A DNA stretch of 64,000 nucleotides from Rhodobacteraceae bacterium CCMM004 (GCA_004005435.1 RZWH01000002.1:744001-808000), one strand, 5' to 3'; shown: positions 8,333-17,587, counted from the first letter of the stretch. The notes: generated by a model not told the origin, from the sequence alone. Numbers and translations: made by a program.

Positions 8333-9401
8333 TGCCGTTCCCCAACTTAAAGAGAGAGCCGCCAAACAAGGATCGAGAGAGACGCACCCGCGCCGGCATT
8401 CCCACATCGTCGATGTCGAGAGCGCCGTCTTTGGCCAACAAAACAACGGGCAAATACAGATCCCCCTTGGCGGCGGCGGCGTTGGTGGCCGAGGTCTGAA
8501 CGACCCTCACCGGCACCTCCCGCCCGTCTGCCAAATCGAGATAAACCTGCTCGCCATTCATGGCCTTGGACAGTCCTTCGATGCTCATCTGAGCTTGAAC
8601 TCTGACTTCGACATTTGAATCGAATAGTGTCAGAATTGGGTCGCTGGGGAGGATTGTTGCGCCTTCGTAAATACCGTCCTTGAGAACGATGTCACAATCG
8701 CAAGGCATCATGAAATTCAGGGTGTCGCCCGAGTTGGCCGAGACCGAATAAATCACCTCACCCTCGCTTGCCTCGGTGTCGAGATAAGTGATCTGACCAC
8801 CCGAGGTCGCGCGCATCTCGTCGCCCGAGCGGACGATGAAGACCGGCCGCGGCTCATAGCTGGTGAGGTAGCGGTTCAGCACCGCGTGCCCCGCCAGCGC
8901 GATCAGCGCGACGGACAGGACGAGGCTCCCCGCCCGCTTGACCATCCGCCGCTTGCTGTCGTCGGCGGCGGCCTTCTGCGTCTTGGGCTTCACCGGCCCG
9001 GTGTAGCCCAGCATCGAGCCCAGGCTGACGAAGTCGCCGGCGATGAAGCTGTTGAGGATGTAGCGCAGCTGCGGCAGGTGCGGCCCGGTGGGATCGAGGA
9101 ACTTGAGCGTGATCTCGTCGTCCTTGTCCTGGGCGATGGAGGCCTCGGGGTAGAGACTGATCGAGAACCCTTCGAAATCGAAGGCCAGCCGCACGATGTG
9201 GCGGCTGCCGGCGAAATCGGGCTCCAGCGCGCCGGGGGCCGAGACGTAGGCCGCCGTGACCGACAACCCGACGCCGTCGAGCTTGTATTCCCCGATATGC
9301 GCGGTGAACGGGATTGGCAGAACCGGATGCTCGGTGTCGAAGACGAAATCGTTCGGAAGGTCCGGTTTTGCGACCTCTTCGATATCGGTGTTGTCTTTCA
9401 T
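8325..9401 (-). CDS. alg44: Alg44-like alginate copolymerase subunit lacking PilZ c-di-GMP motifs
   Basis: 358 residues: a cytoplasmic N-terminal domain (1-155), one transmembrane helix (about 156-173) and a periplasmic part resembling membrane-fusion proteins. Landmarks shared with Pseudomonas Alg44 are QLRYILNSFIAGDFVSLGSML (111-131) and the MPCDCDIV loop (232-239). In Alg44 the PilZ domain binds c-di-GMP through RxxxR and D/NxSxxG motifs to switch on Alg8. At the first position the sequence reads HPVLPIPF (25-32), and no D/NxSxxG follows, so c-di-GMP control appears lost. A GAGGAG site precedes the ATG. The gene is 27 bp after alg8. The second half of the gene (about 8340-8800) is visibly less GC-rich than its neighbours. 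Confidence 0.88.
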   Translation of the reverse strand: MKDNTDIEEVAKPDLPNDFVFDTEHPVLPIPFTAHIGEYKLDGVGLSVTAAYVSAPGALEPDFAGSRHIVRLAFDFEGFSISLYPEASIAQDKDDEITLKFLDPTGPHLPQLRYILNSFIAGDFVSLGSMLGYTGPVKPKTQKAAADDSKRRMVKRAGSLVLSVALIALAGHAVLNRYLTSYEPRPVFIVRSGDEMRATSGGQITYLDTEASEGEVIYSVSANSGDTLNFMMPCDCDIVLKDGIYEGATILPSDPILTLFDSNVEVRVQAQMSIEGLSKAMNGEQVYLDLADGREVPVRVVQTSATNAAAAKGDLYLPVVLLAKDGALDIDDVGMPARVRLSRSLFGGSLFKLGNGNA

Positions 9402-9428
9402 CGGTTCACTCCTCGGGCACCGGGCCCG

Positions 9429-10907
9429 TCAAACTTTCGTTAGCAACAGGATCGCGGAAATCAGGAACCCAAAGGCGAAGACGTGGTGCGCCAGCGATTC
9501 CCAAGCTCGGACCCGGTCGGCCAGCGCCACCAAGCTCACCCCGGAGGAGGCGCCCTGACGGGTCCATTTCTGCTTGTTGAGACGGAACAGAACGTAGGTC
9601 TTCATCGCCGCCCCGGCGATTTGGCTGAAGTACAGCAGGGGCGGATGCGTGATCGGGAACCAGGTGCCCCGGAACAGCGACAACACGATACAGAAGACAT
9701 AGCGCGTCGCCATCACCCAGGCGACGTAGAGCGGCAGCACCATCCAATCGATCAACAGGGCCGTGAGCAGCACGGTCAGCGGGCCGGTCATCGTGGTCCA
9801 CATCGACAGCCGCTGATCGAGGATCGACCACCAGACGAACCGCCCGATGCGGCCCGGCGGCAGTTTCAGCGCGCGACCGTTGGTGCGCATCATGTTGCCG
9901 AACCAGCGGATCATCAGCGTGTTGGCGCTGTCGAGGAAGGTCGGCCGCGGCTGCGTCTCCATCGACCAGGACTGCACGTCGGGGAGATAGGCCATCTCCC
10001 AGCCGTTCCGTAGCAGCCAGAACCAGGTGGACTTGTCGTCGCCGGTCAGGAACTTGACCCGCCCCAGGCGCCAATGGTCGAGAAAGTCGTCGCGCACCCC
10101 CTCGATGAACTCGGGGTCGGTGGCGAGGTCCGCGCGGAACACGCTCATCCGGCCGGTCAGCGTCAGCACCCGGTTCGACAGCCCCATCGAGCACATCATC
10201 ACCTGACGCTGGTTGAACCGCAGGATGAACCAGTCGCGAAACAGGTTCTTTTTCTGGATCCGCACGCCTTCGTCGGTGGTCAGCGCGCCGACCTTGGGGT
10301 TCGTGAACACCGGCGCCGACTGGTCCCAGATGTCGTGCGGCACCTCGGTGTCGCCGTCGACGAAGACCAGGATGTCGCGGTGGGAGGGGTTGTAGCCGCG
10401 GATGATCTCCAGCGTCTGGGCCAGCGCATCGCGCTTGCCGTTCGACCGGATGCGGTCGATGACCAGCTCCACCTTGGACATGTCGCGCGGCATGGTCTCG
10501 TAGATCTGGCGGATCAGCCGGGCGTCGGCGCCGTCCACCACCGACGACACCACCGTCGCGCCGTCGCGGGCGTTGGCGGCGGCGTTGAACACCGACCGAT
10601 AGACGGGGAGCGAGATCTCGGGCTCCACCATATACGACGTGACCAGCATGTAGCAGTGCGACCGCCGGCCTTCGGCGGCGAAGGCGGCCCGCGCCTTCGC
10701 TTTGCGTCGGGGATGCACGATCCGCCGAAAGAACACCGCGCGCGTGAAGTTGATTGCGGCCCACGAATAGCGCCACATGCCCAAAAAGCCCACGATGAAG
10801 ATCGACGCTTCGGCCCCGTCGAGGTCGCCCAGATAGCCCGGCGGAACCAGGCTAGCCAGGAGCACGATCACTGCAAAGTAGGCGAGATGGGTGAACAGCA
10901 TGTACAC
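9429..10907 (-). CDS. alg8: Alg8-like GT2 polymannuronate synthase
   Basis: 492 residues with two N-terminal membrane segments (about 3-22 and 33-50), a cytosolic GT2 domain (about 85-330) and several C-terminal membrane helices. GT2 motifs are VDGDT (183-187) and TGDDKS (288-293), and the block MCSMGLSNRVLTLTGRMSVF (238-257) is nearly that of Pseudomonas Alg8. It polymerises GDP-mannuronate and passes the chain across the inner membrane with Alg44. The GTG at 10907 is 7 nt from a GGAGGG site; an ATG two codons later is the alternative. It starts 13 bp after algD. This is the strongest evidence that the polymer is mannuronate-based rather than cellulose-like. Confidence 0.93.
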   Translation of the reverse strand: MYMLFTHLAYFAVIVLLASLVPPGYLGDLDGAEASIFIVGFLGMWRYSWAAINFTRAVFFRRIVHPRRKAKARAAFAAEGRRSHCYMLVTSYMVEPEISLPVYRSVFNAAANARDGATVVSSVVDGADARLIRQIYETMPRDMSKVELVIDRIRSNGKRDALAQTLEIIRGYNPSHRDILVFVDGDTEVPHDIWDQSAPVFTNPKVGALTTDEGVRIQKKNLFRDWFILRFNQRQVMMCSMGLSNRVLTLTGRMSVFRADLATDPEFIEGVRDDFLDHWRLGRVKFLTGDDKSTWFWLLRNGWEMAYLPDVQSWSMETQPRPTFLDSANTLMIRWFGNMMRTNGRALKLPPGRIGRFVWWSILDQRLSMWTTMTGPLTVLLTALLIDWMVLPLYVAWVMATRYVFCIVLSLFRGTWFPITHPPLLYFSQIAGAAMKTYVLFRLNKQKWTRQGASSGVSLVALADRVRAWESLAHHVFAFGFLISAILLLTKV

Positions 10908-10920
10908 CCGTCTGCCCTCC

Positions 10921-12240
10921 TTACCAGCAGATACCCTCGTATGTCCCGTTCGAGACCATCTTGCGGCTCATCCGGGTGAGGTCGAGAACCGGACGCTCGG
11001 CGGCCGCCTTCTCAAGCTTCTCCACGGCGTCGCCGTAGAAGTTGCCCACGAGCACCGCGCCCGAGCCGTCGATCAGACGGTCGAGATCGGCGACCATCCG
11101 GTCCTTGAGATCGGGGATCACGTCGTTGCCGCGGCCGGCCATCGAGTTTTCGTTGGCATAGGCCTCGTGCACATAGGGGTCGTAGATGTCGACCTCGATG
11201 CCGTTCGCGATCAGCCGCGAGGCCAGCGTCGCCAGCGGGCTCTCCCGCAGGTCGTCGGTGCCGGGCTTGAACGAGATGCCGACGAAGCCGACCTTTTGCG
11301 CGCCGCTGTCCTGCACCATCTTCTGGGCGCGCTGGATCTGGGCCTCGTTGGCCTCCAGCGTCGCGTCGAGAAGGTAGGACGGCACGCCCTTTTCGCGCGC
11401 CAGATGGCGCAGGGCACGGACGTCCTTGGGCAGGCACGAGCCGCCGAAGGCGAAACCGGGCCGCATGAAGTAGGGCGAGATGATCGCCTTGGTGTCGGAG
11501 GTCAGGATCTCCATCACCGTCTGACCGTCGAGGCCGCAGGCCTTGGCGATGTTGCCGATCTCGTTGGCGTAGGTGACCTTCACCGCGCGCCAGGTGTTCG
11601 AGCAATACTTGACCATCTCGGCCGTGCGCAGGTCCACCACGTGGATCTTGCAGCCCAGGCCCTCGTTCAGCTCCGTCAGGATCTTGGCCGTGCCGTCGTC
11701 CAGCGCGCCAAAGACGATCAGGCCGGGATCGTAGTAGTCCTCGATCGCCGTGCTCTCGCGCAAGAACTCGGGATAGTAGCCCATGCCGAAGTCGACGCCG
11801 GCGGTCTTGCCGCTCTCGCGCTCCAAGACCGGGATGCAGGTGCCCTCGCACGAGCCCGGCACGATGGTCGAGCGGATGACCACCGAGTGGAAGCCGTCCT
11901 TGTTCTTGAGCGCCCGGCCGATGCTCTCGCACACGACCTCGACGTATTTCAGCCCGACCGACCCGTCGGGGGCCGAGGGCGTGCCGACGGCGATGAAGCT
12001 CGCGTCGGTATTGTCGATGGCGCGCTGGACGTCGTCGGTCGCCACCAGCTTGCCCGCCTTGACCGCGTCCGCGATCAGCGGGTCGAGCCCGTTTTCCACG
12101 ATGGGCGACATGCCCGCGTTGATCTGTTCGATCTTGCCTGGGTCCACGTCCACCGCGATCACGTCGTGGCCGTCGCGGGCCAGACATGCGGCACTGACTA
12201 CACCTACATAGCCAATGCCAAAGACACTGATTCTTGCCAT
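10921..12240 (-). CDS. algD: GDP-mannose 6-dehydrogenase
   Basis: 439 residues from an ATG that gives the typical MARISVFGIGYVG start with the GxGxxG NAD-binding loop at 8-13; upstream in-frame codons (to 12357) give no family sequence. It oxidises GDP-mannose twice to GDP-mannuronate, the committed step. Visible marks are VGTPS, PEFLRESTAI, the catalytic-Cys loop GGSCLPKDVRAL (near residue 270), GISFKPGTDDLRES and the terminal EGICW, which is also the end of Pseudomonas AlgD. The last feature favours GDP-mannose over UDP-glucose dehydrogenase. It is the first gene of the minus-strand alg operon, as in Pseudomonas, so the promoter should lie in the less GC-rich stretch just upstream (12241-12420). 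Confidence 0.94.
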   Translation of the reverse strand: MARISVFGIGYVGVVSAACLARDGHDVIAVDVDPGKIEQINAGMSPIVENGLDPLIADAVKAGKLVATDDVQRAIDNTDASFIAVGTPSAPDGSVGLKYVEVVCESIGRALKNKDGFHSVVIRSTIVPGSCEGTCIPVLERESGKTAGVDFGMGYYPEFLRESTAIEDYYDPGLIVFGALDDGTAKILTELNEGLGCKIHVVDLRTAEMVKYCSNTWRAVKVTYANEIGNIAKACGLDGQTVMEILTSDTKAIISPYFMRPGFAFGGSCLPKDVRALRHLAREKGVPSYLLDATLEANEAQIQRAQKMVQDSGAQKVGFVGISFKPGTDDLRESPLATLASRLIANGIEVDIYDPYVHEAYANENSMAGRGNDVIPDLKDRMVADLDRLIDGSGAVLVGNFYGDAVEKLEKAAAERPVLDLTRMSRKMVSNGTYEGICW

Positions 12241-12791
12241 TTCTGCCTCATGTTCTGCGTCGATAGTTTTTGTTATTTGTTTATTTGCTATGGGCTTGGC
12301 GCCCGTTGGTAAAGTGGTTTGGGGCTCGGCGGGTCTTTGCCGATGGGCGGTGACCAAACTGCTACAGTTCCCTATATTTTCGCGTTTGTTGCGCGTCTCG
12401 ACCCAAAAGATGACCCTCTAATGTGGCGAAAATCGGGCGGGGGACAGGCGCCGCGGCGGTCTTGGCGCCGCTGTGGCGCCGCCTCCCAACTGCCTGATCC
12501 AACGCCCCGATCCCCAGCGTTACTGGGACCGAGGCGGGATCTTCGTGCCGGTTCGGGCATTGGAAAATCGGGCGAGTTCCGTGCTCTCCGCCCCATTCTT
12601 GCCACATTTGCGCCAAACGCTGCCGCACGGCGAAAAAATACCTTCGATTGTGTCGATTCCGGGACCAATCGCCCCTTCTCCGCAGATGTTCGTGGGATGT
12701 TCCGGCCCCGCCCCCCGGTGGGGGTCCCGGCGCCGAGTTGACGGGGCCGTCCGCGGCCCTATCGAGTGGGCCAGTCCAACGGAGCCCCGCC
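12241..12791. promoter_or_regulatory. Divergent intergenic region between algD and amylosucrase
   Basis: 551 bp with no credible gene. The part next to algD (12241-12420) is clearly AT-richer than the surroundings and is the likely alg promoter region. Two exact 12-bp copies of GAAAATCGGGCG lie at 12428-12439 and 12563-12574, and AATGTGGC (12420-12427) faces an inverted GCCACATT (12601-12608). Spaced direct and inverted repeats of this kind may be regulator sites, but no known consensus was recognised. Confidence 0.45.
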
Positions 12792-14720
12792 ATGCCGCCA
12801 TCCCCCCACCCGACCGCCACCGCCAGCCTCACCGACGACGAGATCTTCGAGTTGCGGTGGCACCGGGCGGAAGCGGACCTGATGGCGCCCCTCGCCCGGC
12901 TCTACGGTCAGCGGATGGAGGCGGGCGTCCTGCGCGACCGCGTCCGCACCCTTCTGGCCGAGAAATGGGCCGAACGGCCGCGCGACCTGCGCCGCCTCGA
13001 CCTCGCCCGGGACCTCAACCCCGGCTGGTTTTTGGGTCAGGAGATGGTCGGCTACGTCTTCTACGTGGACAAGTTCGCGGGCACCTTCGCCGACGTGCCC
13101 CAGCACATCCCGTGGCTGACCGATCTCGGCGTCACCTATGTCCACTTCATGCCCTGCCTCATGCCGCGGCCGCGGCCGTCGGACGGCGGCTATGCGGTGA
13201 TGGACTATGGCCGGATCAACCCCGACCTCGGGACCATGGACGACTTTCGCGCCGCCTGCGCCGCCCTGCGCAAGGCCGGGATCAGCCCCTGCATCGACAT
13301 GGTCCTGAACCACACCGCCAAGGAACACGCCTGGGCGCAAAAGGCGGCCGAGGGCGATCCGGTCTACCAGGACTACTACTGGATGTTCGATAGCGACGCC
13401 CTGCCTCGGCAGTACGAGGAGACGCTGCTGGAGATCTTCCCCAACCAGGCGCCCGGCAACTTCACCCACTATCCGCAGATCGGCGGCAACGGCGGCAAGT
13501 GGGTCTGGACCACCTTCAACGAATACCAGTGGGACCTGAACTGGGAGAACCCAGAGGTGTTTCTGGCGATCCTGGGCATCATCCTCGACCTGGCCAACAA
13601 CGGTGCCGAGGTGATGCGCCTCGACGCCGTCGCCTTCATGTGGAAGCGGATGGGCACCGTCTGTCAAAACGAGCCCGAGGTGCACGACATCCTCCAGGCG
13701 CTGGTGCAGGGCACGCGGGTCGCCGCGCCCGCGGTCATCCACAAGGCCGAGGCCATCGTCGGGCCGCACCAACTGGTCCCCTACCTCGGCACCGGGCGGC
13801 ACACCGGCCGGGTCTCGAACCTGGCCTACCACAACAACCTGATGGTGCAGTTCTGGGCGTCGCTGGCCGCCCACGACACCCGGCTGATGACCGACGTGCT
13901 GGCGCGCCACTTCCCCGAGCGGTTCCGCAACGCGCAGTGGGCCACCTATATCCGCTGTCACGACGACATCGGCTGGGCGATCACCGAAGAGGACGCCGAG
14001 CGGCATCCGCCCATGTCCGGCCCGGGGCACCGCAGCTATCTGGCCGACTTCTACAACGGGTCGTTCCCGGGCTCGTGGGCGCGGGGGGCCGATTTCCAGT
14101 ACAACCCCGAGACCGGGGACCGGCGCACCAACGGCACCTTTGCCTCTCTGGCTGGGCTGGAGCGGGCGCTGGAGAGCGGCGACGTGCGCCAGATCGACCT
14201 GGCCGTGAATCGAATCCTCATGGGCCACGCCCTGATCGCGGCCTACGGGGGCCTGCCGTTGCTATACATGGGCGACGAAATCGGGTTGACGAACGACGAC
14301 GCCTATCGCGACGACCCTCTGCGCGCCGACGACGGGCGCTGGATGCAGCGCCCGGCGATGGACTGGGCCCACGCCGCCGAGGCCGAGACCGCAGACAGCC
14401 CCCACGGCTGGATCCTGCGCGGCACGCGGCACCTGATGGCGGTGAGGAAGGCCACGCCGGAACTGGCCGGGCACGTCCCATCCCAGGTGATCGACACCCG
14501 CCATCCCGCGCTCTTTGCCGTGCGGCGGCCGGGAGATGCGGCGACGGTGTGGGCGGTGTTCAACTTCACCGACGTGGCGCAGCATCTGCCGCTCGACCGG
14601 CTGGGGATCGCGCCGGGGACGCCGTTGACCGACCTCATCTCGGGGCACGCCCCGGCGATGGAAGGCGACCGCCTGCGCCTGTCGCCTTACGGGCGGCTCT
14701 GGCTGCGGCCCGCGGGCTGA
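12792..14720 (+). CDS. Amylosucrase (GH13 family)
   Basis: 642 residues. Amylosucrase makes alpha-1,4-glucan from sucrose and releases fructose, without a nucleotide sugar. The ATG is preceded by GGAG at 7 nt. GH13 motifs fit amylosucrase: DMVLNHTAKEHAWA, nucleophile Asp278 in VMRLDAVAFMWK, acid Glu320 in HKAEAIVGP, and Asp391 in YIRCHDDIGW, plus the GNFTHYPQIGGNGGKWVWTTFNEYQWDLNW substrate region (split over residues about 219-255). No signal peptide, so cytoplasmic or released. Its 3' end overlaps the convergent MFS gene by 34 bp. It is divergent from the alg operon, so a link to stored or exported carbohydrate is possible. Trehalose synthase is less likely because of the GGKW and HDDIGW context. 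Confidence 0.9.
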   Translation: MPPSPHPTATASLTDDEIFELRWHRAEADLMAPLARLYGQRMEAGVLRDRVRTLLAEKWAERPRDLRRLDLARDLNPGWFLGQEMVGYVFYVDKFAGTFADVPQHIPWLTDLGVTYVHFMPCLMPRPRPSDGGYAVMDYGRINPDLGTMDDFRAACAALRKAGISPCIDMVLNHTAKEHAWAQKAAEGDPVYQDYYWMFDSDALPRQYEETLLEIFPNQAPGNFTHYPQIGGNGGKWVWTTFNEYQWDLNWENPEVFLAILGIILDLANNGAEVMRLDAVAFMWKRMGTVCQNEPEVHDILQALVQGTRVAAPAVIHKAEAIVGPHQLVPYLGTGRHTGRVSNLAYHNNLMVQFWASLAAHDTRLMTDVLARHFPERFRNAQWATYIRCHDDIGWAITEEDAERHPPMSGPGHRSYLADFYNGSFPGSWARGADFQYNPETGDRRTNGTFASLAGLERALESGDVRQIDLAVNRILMGHALIAAYGGLPLLYMGDEIGLTNDDAYRDDPLRADDGRWMQRPAMDWAHAAEAETADSPHGWILRGTRHLMAVRKATPELAGHVPSQVIDTRHPALFAVRRPGDAATVWAVFNFTDVAQHLPLDRLGIAPGTPLTDLISGHAPAMEGDRLRLSPYGRLWLRPAG

Positions 14721-15856
14721 GCCGTCGCTCGGCCGAGCGCCGGGAGCAGGAGCGGCACGACGAGCAGCAGGACGGCGATCGCCACGAACGCCCATCGCAG
14801 GCCGAACAGCGCAGACAGGCCGCCCATCAGCGGGGGCCCGACGAAGAAGCCCATGAAGCCCACCATCGACACCCGCGCGATCATCGCCACGCGCAGGTCG
14901 TCGGGCAGGCCCCTGCCGACCAGGCCCATGGCCGTGGGCGCCATCACCGACAGGCCCAGCCCCAGCGCGGCGAACCCCGCATAGGCCGCGGCGAGCCCCG
15001 GCGCCGCCGCCACCCCGAGCGACCCTGCCGCGGCGAGGACCGCGCCCGCTCCGATCAGCCGCCGCGCGCCCAGACGCGCGCTCAGCACCTGCCCCGACAT
15101 GCGCCCGACGAACATGGTGAAGCCCAGGAGCGCCGGGCCGGCCGCCCCCTCGGCCGCGCCGCCGCCCAGCTCGCGCTCCAGATGCAGGGCCGACCAGCTC
15201 TCGACCGCGTGCTCGCCGGTGAAGGCGGCAAAGACCACTGCGCCGCCGAGGAGCGACAGGAGGCCCCACGCCGCTGGCGCCCCGGCCCCCTCGGCCGCCG
15301 TCGCCCCCACCATCGGCGCGCGCATCAGCGGCACCGCCGCCAGCACCGCCAGCGCCAGCGCGGTCAGGATCGCCGCGGGGCCCAGTCCGATCTCGCGCGC
15401 CACGCCCGTGGCCAGCGCCGCGACCATGTAGGCCAGGGAAAAGATCGCGTGGTTGAGGTTCATCAGCTCGCGGCCAGACCGCGTCTCGATCCCGCTGATC
15501 CGGGCGTTCATCAACACGTCGAGCGTCCCCGAGGCCAGCGCGCAGAGACCCATGGCCAGGGCAAAGCCCGCGACGCCCCCCGCCAGACCGGGCGTGAGGA
15601 ACGCCAGCCCCATGGCCGCCGCCGCCAGCGGCAGGGCAGCGGCGCCCAGCCGCGCCTCGGCCCTGGGCGCCAGCCACATCGCCACGACGAGCGCGGCCGA
15701 CGCCGCGAACAGCGCCCCGCCAAAGGCTGCGTCCCCTGCCCCGATCCCCGCCTTCAGCTCCGGCACCGAGGCCGCGAACCCGCCCCACAGGAGGCCCATC
15801 GCCGCAAAGGCGACGAGCGGCGCGCGCGACAGGGCGATGTCTCGGACCAAAACCAT
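14687..15856 (-). CDS. MFS transporter of the FucP/YbjJ-like type
   Basis: About 389 residues from the ATG at 15856 (MVLVRDIALSRAPLVAFAAMG), with roughly 12 hydrophobic segments from residue 12 to the end, alanine/glycine-rich. An internal LMNARISGIETRSGRELMNLNHAIFSLAYM stretch (split, about 100-130) resembles the N-terminal half of YbjJ-like permeases of the major facilitator superfamily. Substrate unknown. An upstream in-frame ATG at 15904 is a possible start. The gene is convergent with amylosucrase, whose stop lies inside this gene's 3' end, and is divergent from rplY. Family assignment is sound; function is not resolved. Confidence 0.8.
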   Translation of the reverse strand: MVLVRDIALSRAPLVAFAAMGLLWGGFAASVPELKAGIGAGDAAFGGALFAASAALVVAMWLAPRAEARLGAAALPLAAAAMGLAFLTPGLAGGVAGFALAMGLCALASGTLDVLMNARISGIETRSGRELMNLNHAIFSLAYMVAALATGVAREIGLGPAAILTALALAVLAAVPLMRAPMVGATAAEGAGAPAAWGLLSLLGGAVVFAAFTGEHAVESWSALHLERELGGGAAEGAAGPALLGFTMFVGRMSGQVLSARLGARRLIGAGAVLAAAGSLGVAAAPGLAAAYAGFAALGLGLSVMAPTAMGLVGRGLPDDLRVAMIARVSMVGFMGFFVGPPLMGGLSALFGLRWAFVAIAVLLLVVPLLLPALGRATAQPAGRSQSRP

Positions 15857-15983
15857 GTCCGCCCCTTGCCGCGTCGGCGGGCGGCCCGCAAGGGGGCTTG
15901 CCATCCCTCCGCCGCCGCGGTAACGGCACGCGTTCATGGGCGGACACCCTTGGAGGCCGCCCGCAACTTCAGGAGAACCACCG

Positions 15984-16655
15984 ATGGCATCCGAAATCCC
16001 GGATATCGTGGCCACGGAACGGACGGGGACAGGCAAGGGGGCCGCCCGTCAAGCCCGCAGGGACGGGCTCGTTCCCGGCATCGTCTATGGCGGCGGCACC
16101 GATCCGCTGCCGATCAACCTCCCCTACAACGCGCTGTTGAAAAGCCTCCGGCAGGGCCGCTTCCTGTCCACGCTCTTCAACCTCAAGGTCGACGGCCATG
16201 ACGACGTGCGGGTGATCTGCCGCAACGTCCAGCGCGATGTGGTCAAGGACCTGCCGACCCATGTGGACTTCATGCGCCTGCGCCGCAACAGCCGCGTGTC
16301 GCTGTTCATTCCCGTGGAGATCGAGGGCGAAGACGAGGCACCGGGCATCCGCAAGGGCGGCGTCCTGACCATGGTGCGCCCCGAGGTCGAGCTGCGGTGC
16401 ACCGCCGGCGAGATCCCGGAAAAGATCGTGGCGAGCGTCGCTGGGATGGACATCGGGGACACGCTGACCATCTCGATGGTCGACCTCCCCGAGGGCACCC
16501 GCGCCACCATCGATCGCGACTTCGTCATCGCCAACATCCAGGCGCCCTCGGGTCTGGCCAGCCAGAAGGACGAGGACGAGGACGAGGCGCCCGCCGCCGA
16601 CGAGGTGCCCACCACCGAGATGGGCCCGCCCGACGGCGAAGAGGCCGAGGACTGA
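15984..16655 (+). CDS. rplY: 50S ribosomal protein L25/general stress protein Ctc
   Basis: 223 residues starting [15 protein letters not shown] after an AGGAG site. It binds 5S rRNA in the central protuberance. The N-terminal L25 domain (about 1-95) has [21 protein letters not shown], and the C-terminal TL5/CTC beta-domain (about 100-190) has [17 protein letters not shown]...; the tail (195-223) is very acidic. This is the long, two-domain Ctc form usual in alphaproteobacteria. In Rhodobacteraceae rplY commonly precedes pth directly. Here pth follows 1.3 kb later, with two minus-strand genes between them. A strong hairpin follows the stop. Confidence 0.95.
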   Translation: MASEIPDIVATERTGTGKGAARQARRDGLVPGIVYGGGTDPLPINLPYNALLKSLRQGRFLSTLFNLKVDGHDDVRVICRNVQRDVVKDLPTHVDFMRLRRNSRVSLFIPVEIEGEDEAPGIRKGGVLTMVRPEVELRCTAGEIPEKIVASVAGMDIGDTLTISMVDLPEGTRATIDRDFVIANIQAPSGLASQKDEDEDEAPAADEVPTTEMGPPDGEEAED

Positions 16656-16663
16656 TCCTGCCG

Positions 16664-16690
16664 CGGGGCGCCCACACGGCGCCCCGTTCT
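16664..16690 (+). terminator. Rho-independent-type terminator after rplY
   Basis: A perfect 9-bp stem CGGGGCGCC / GGCGCCCCG with a CACAC loop (16664-16686) followed by TTCT. It lies between rplY and the convergent gene ending at 16692 and could serve both. Confidence 0.7.
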
Positions 16691-16691
16691 C

Positions 16692-17543
16692 CTAGAGCGG
16701 CCGCGCGCCCGGCGTTTGCGTCCGTCCCACCTTGGAGGTTACGGCGGTCACAGCCTGGAAGGTGTCGCGATACACGCTCTCGAACCACTTCAGGAAACCG
16801 GGCGCCACGTCGTCGGGATGCTGCGTCAGAAGGTCTTCCGAGGTGATCTCGTGGCTGGCATACTTGCCGTGCTCGATCCGCGTGAGCCGGGGACGCGGTG
16901 GACGCAGGGCCGCGTAGGGGATCATCAGATACACCGCCGGGCGGTTCAGCGCGGCCTTGCACGCCGGGTCGGCCAAGACGTTGCGAAAGCCGTCGCCGCT
17001 GATCCAGTACTGGTCGCGGTCGCTGTCGCGGTCGAGGAAGAAGGTCTGAGAGATGCCGTCCATGGCCGATGCGTAGACGCTGGAGCGGGCAGCGGACGAG
17101 GCGTTGAGCCGCCGAAAGATCCAGTCCGCCTTCGACAGGCGCGACACGCGCATCATCGTCTCGTCGCGCTTGGGCGGCTGCTGCTGTGCCAGTGCATCGT
17201 CCAACGCCGCGCGCACCCGCTCATCTATGCCAGTGCCGAACAACAGGGTGGGCAGAGACAGGCGGCGCAGGAACTCATAGCCAAATAGTCGCGCCAGTCC
17301 GCCGAGAGACGCCATGCCCGGGCGGGCATTCTCCAGATCGACCCCATTCACGCAGTACAGCAGATCGTGAAGCTTGCCCCCGAGGTCAAAGTCGTTGGAC
17401 GGTCTGGTGCGGAACGGCCCTGTCCAGCCCGGCCCGGGAAAGCTGTAGCCGGGCGCGGCCATCCCATAGGTCTCGGATGGGGCTGGAAACCCGGGCGGCA
17501 GCGGCACCGTCGCACTGTGGCTAGGCGGGTTCGGTTTCGGCAT
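16692..17543 (-). CDS. Unknown protein with a phospholipase A2-like Ca-loop and HD motif
   Basis: 283 residues, no signal peptide. The N-terminal part has a proline-rich lead (1-25), then GYSFPGPGWTG (32-42), a spacer, NDFDLGG (50-56) and HDLLYC (59-64). A G-x-G loop followed by HDxxY is the core of phospholipase A2 folds, with His59-Asp60 as the catalytic pair, and the arrangement resembles the short parvovirus-type domain. The rest (90-283) has helical and mixed segments that I do not recognise. It sits in the opposite strand to rplY and pth with no operon partner other than the small ABM gene. A secreted or toxin-like lipase, or a non-enzymatic relative, are both possible. The function is inferred from a motif only. 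Confidence 0.6.
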   Translation of the reverse strand: MPKPNPPSHSATVPLPPGFPAPSETYGMAAPGYSFPGPGWTGPFRTRPSNDFDLGGKLHDLLYCVNGVDLENARPGMASLGGLARLFGYEFLRRLSLPTLLFGTGIDERVRAALDDALAQQQPPKRDETMMRVSRLSKADWIFRRLNASSAARSSVYASAMDGISQTFFLDRDSDRDQYWISGDGFRNVLADPACKAALNRPAVYLMIPYAALRPPRPRLTRIEHGKYASHEITSEDLLTQHPDDVAPGFLKWFESVYRDTFQAVTAVTSKVGRTQTPGARPL

Positions 17544-17587
17544 TGCCCGAGCCTAGCAAGTCGCATCAGTGAAGCAAGTCTCAGACG

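Noticed and set aside
12241-12357. N-terminal extension of AlgD from an upstream ATG
   Set aside because: The extra 39 residues show no family sequence and would run through the AT-rich promoter region.
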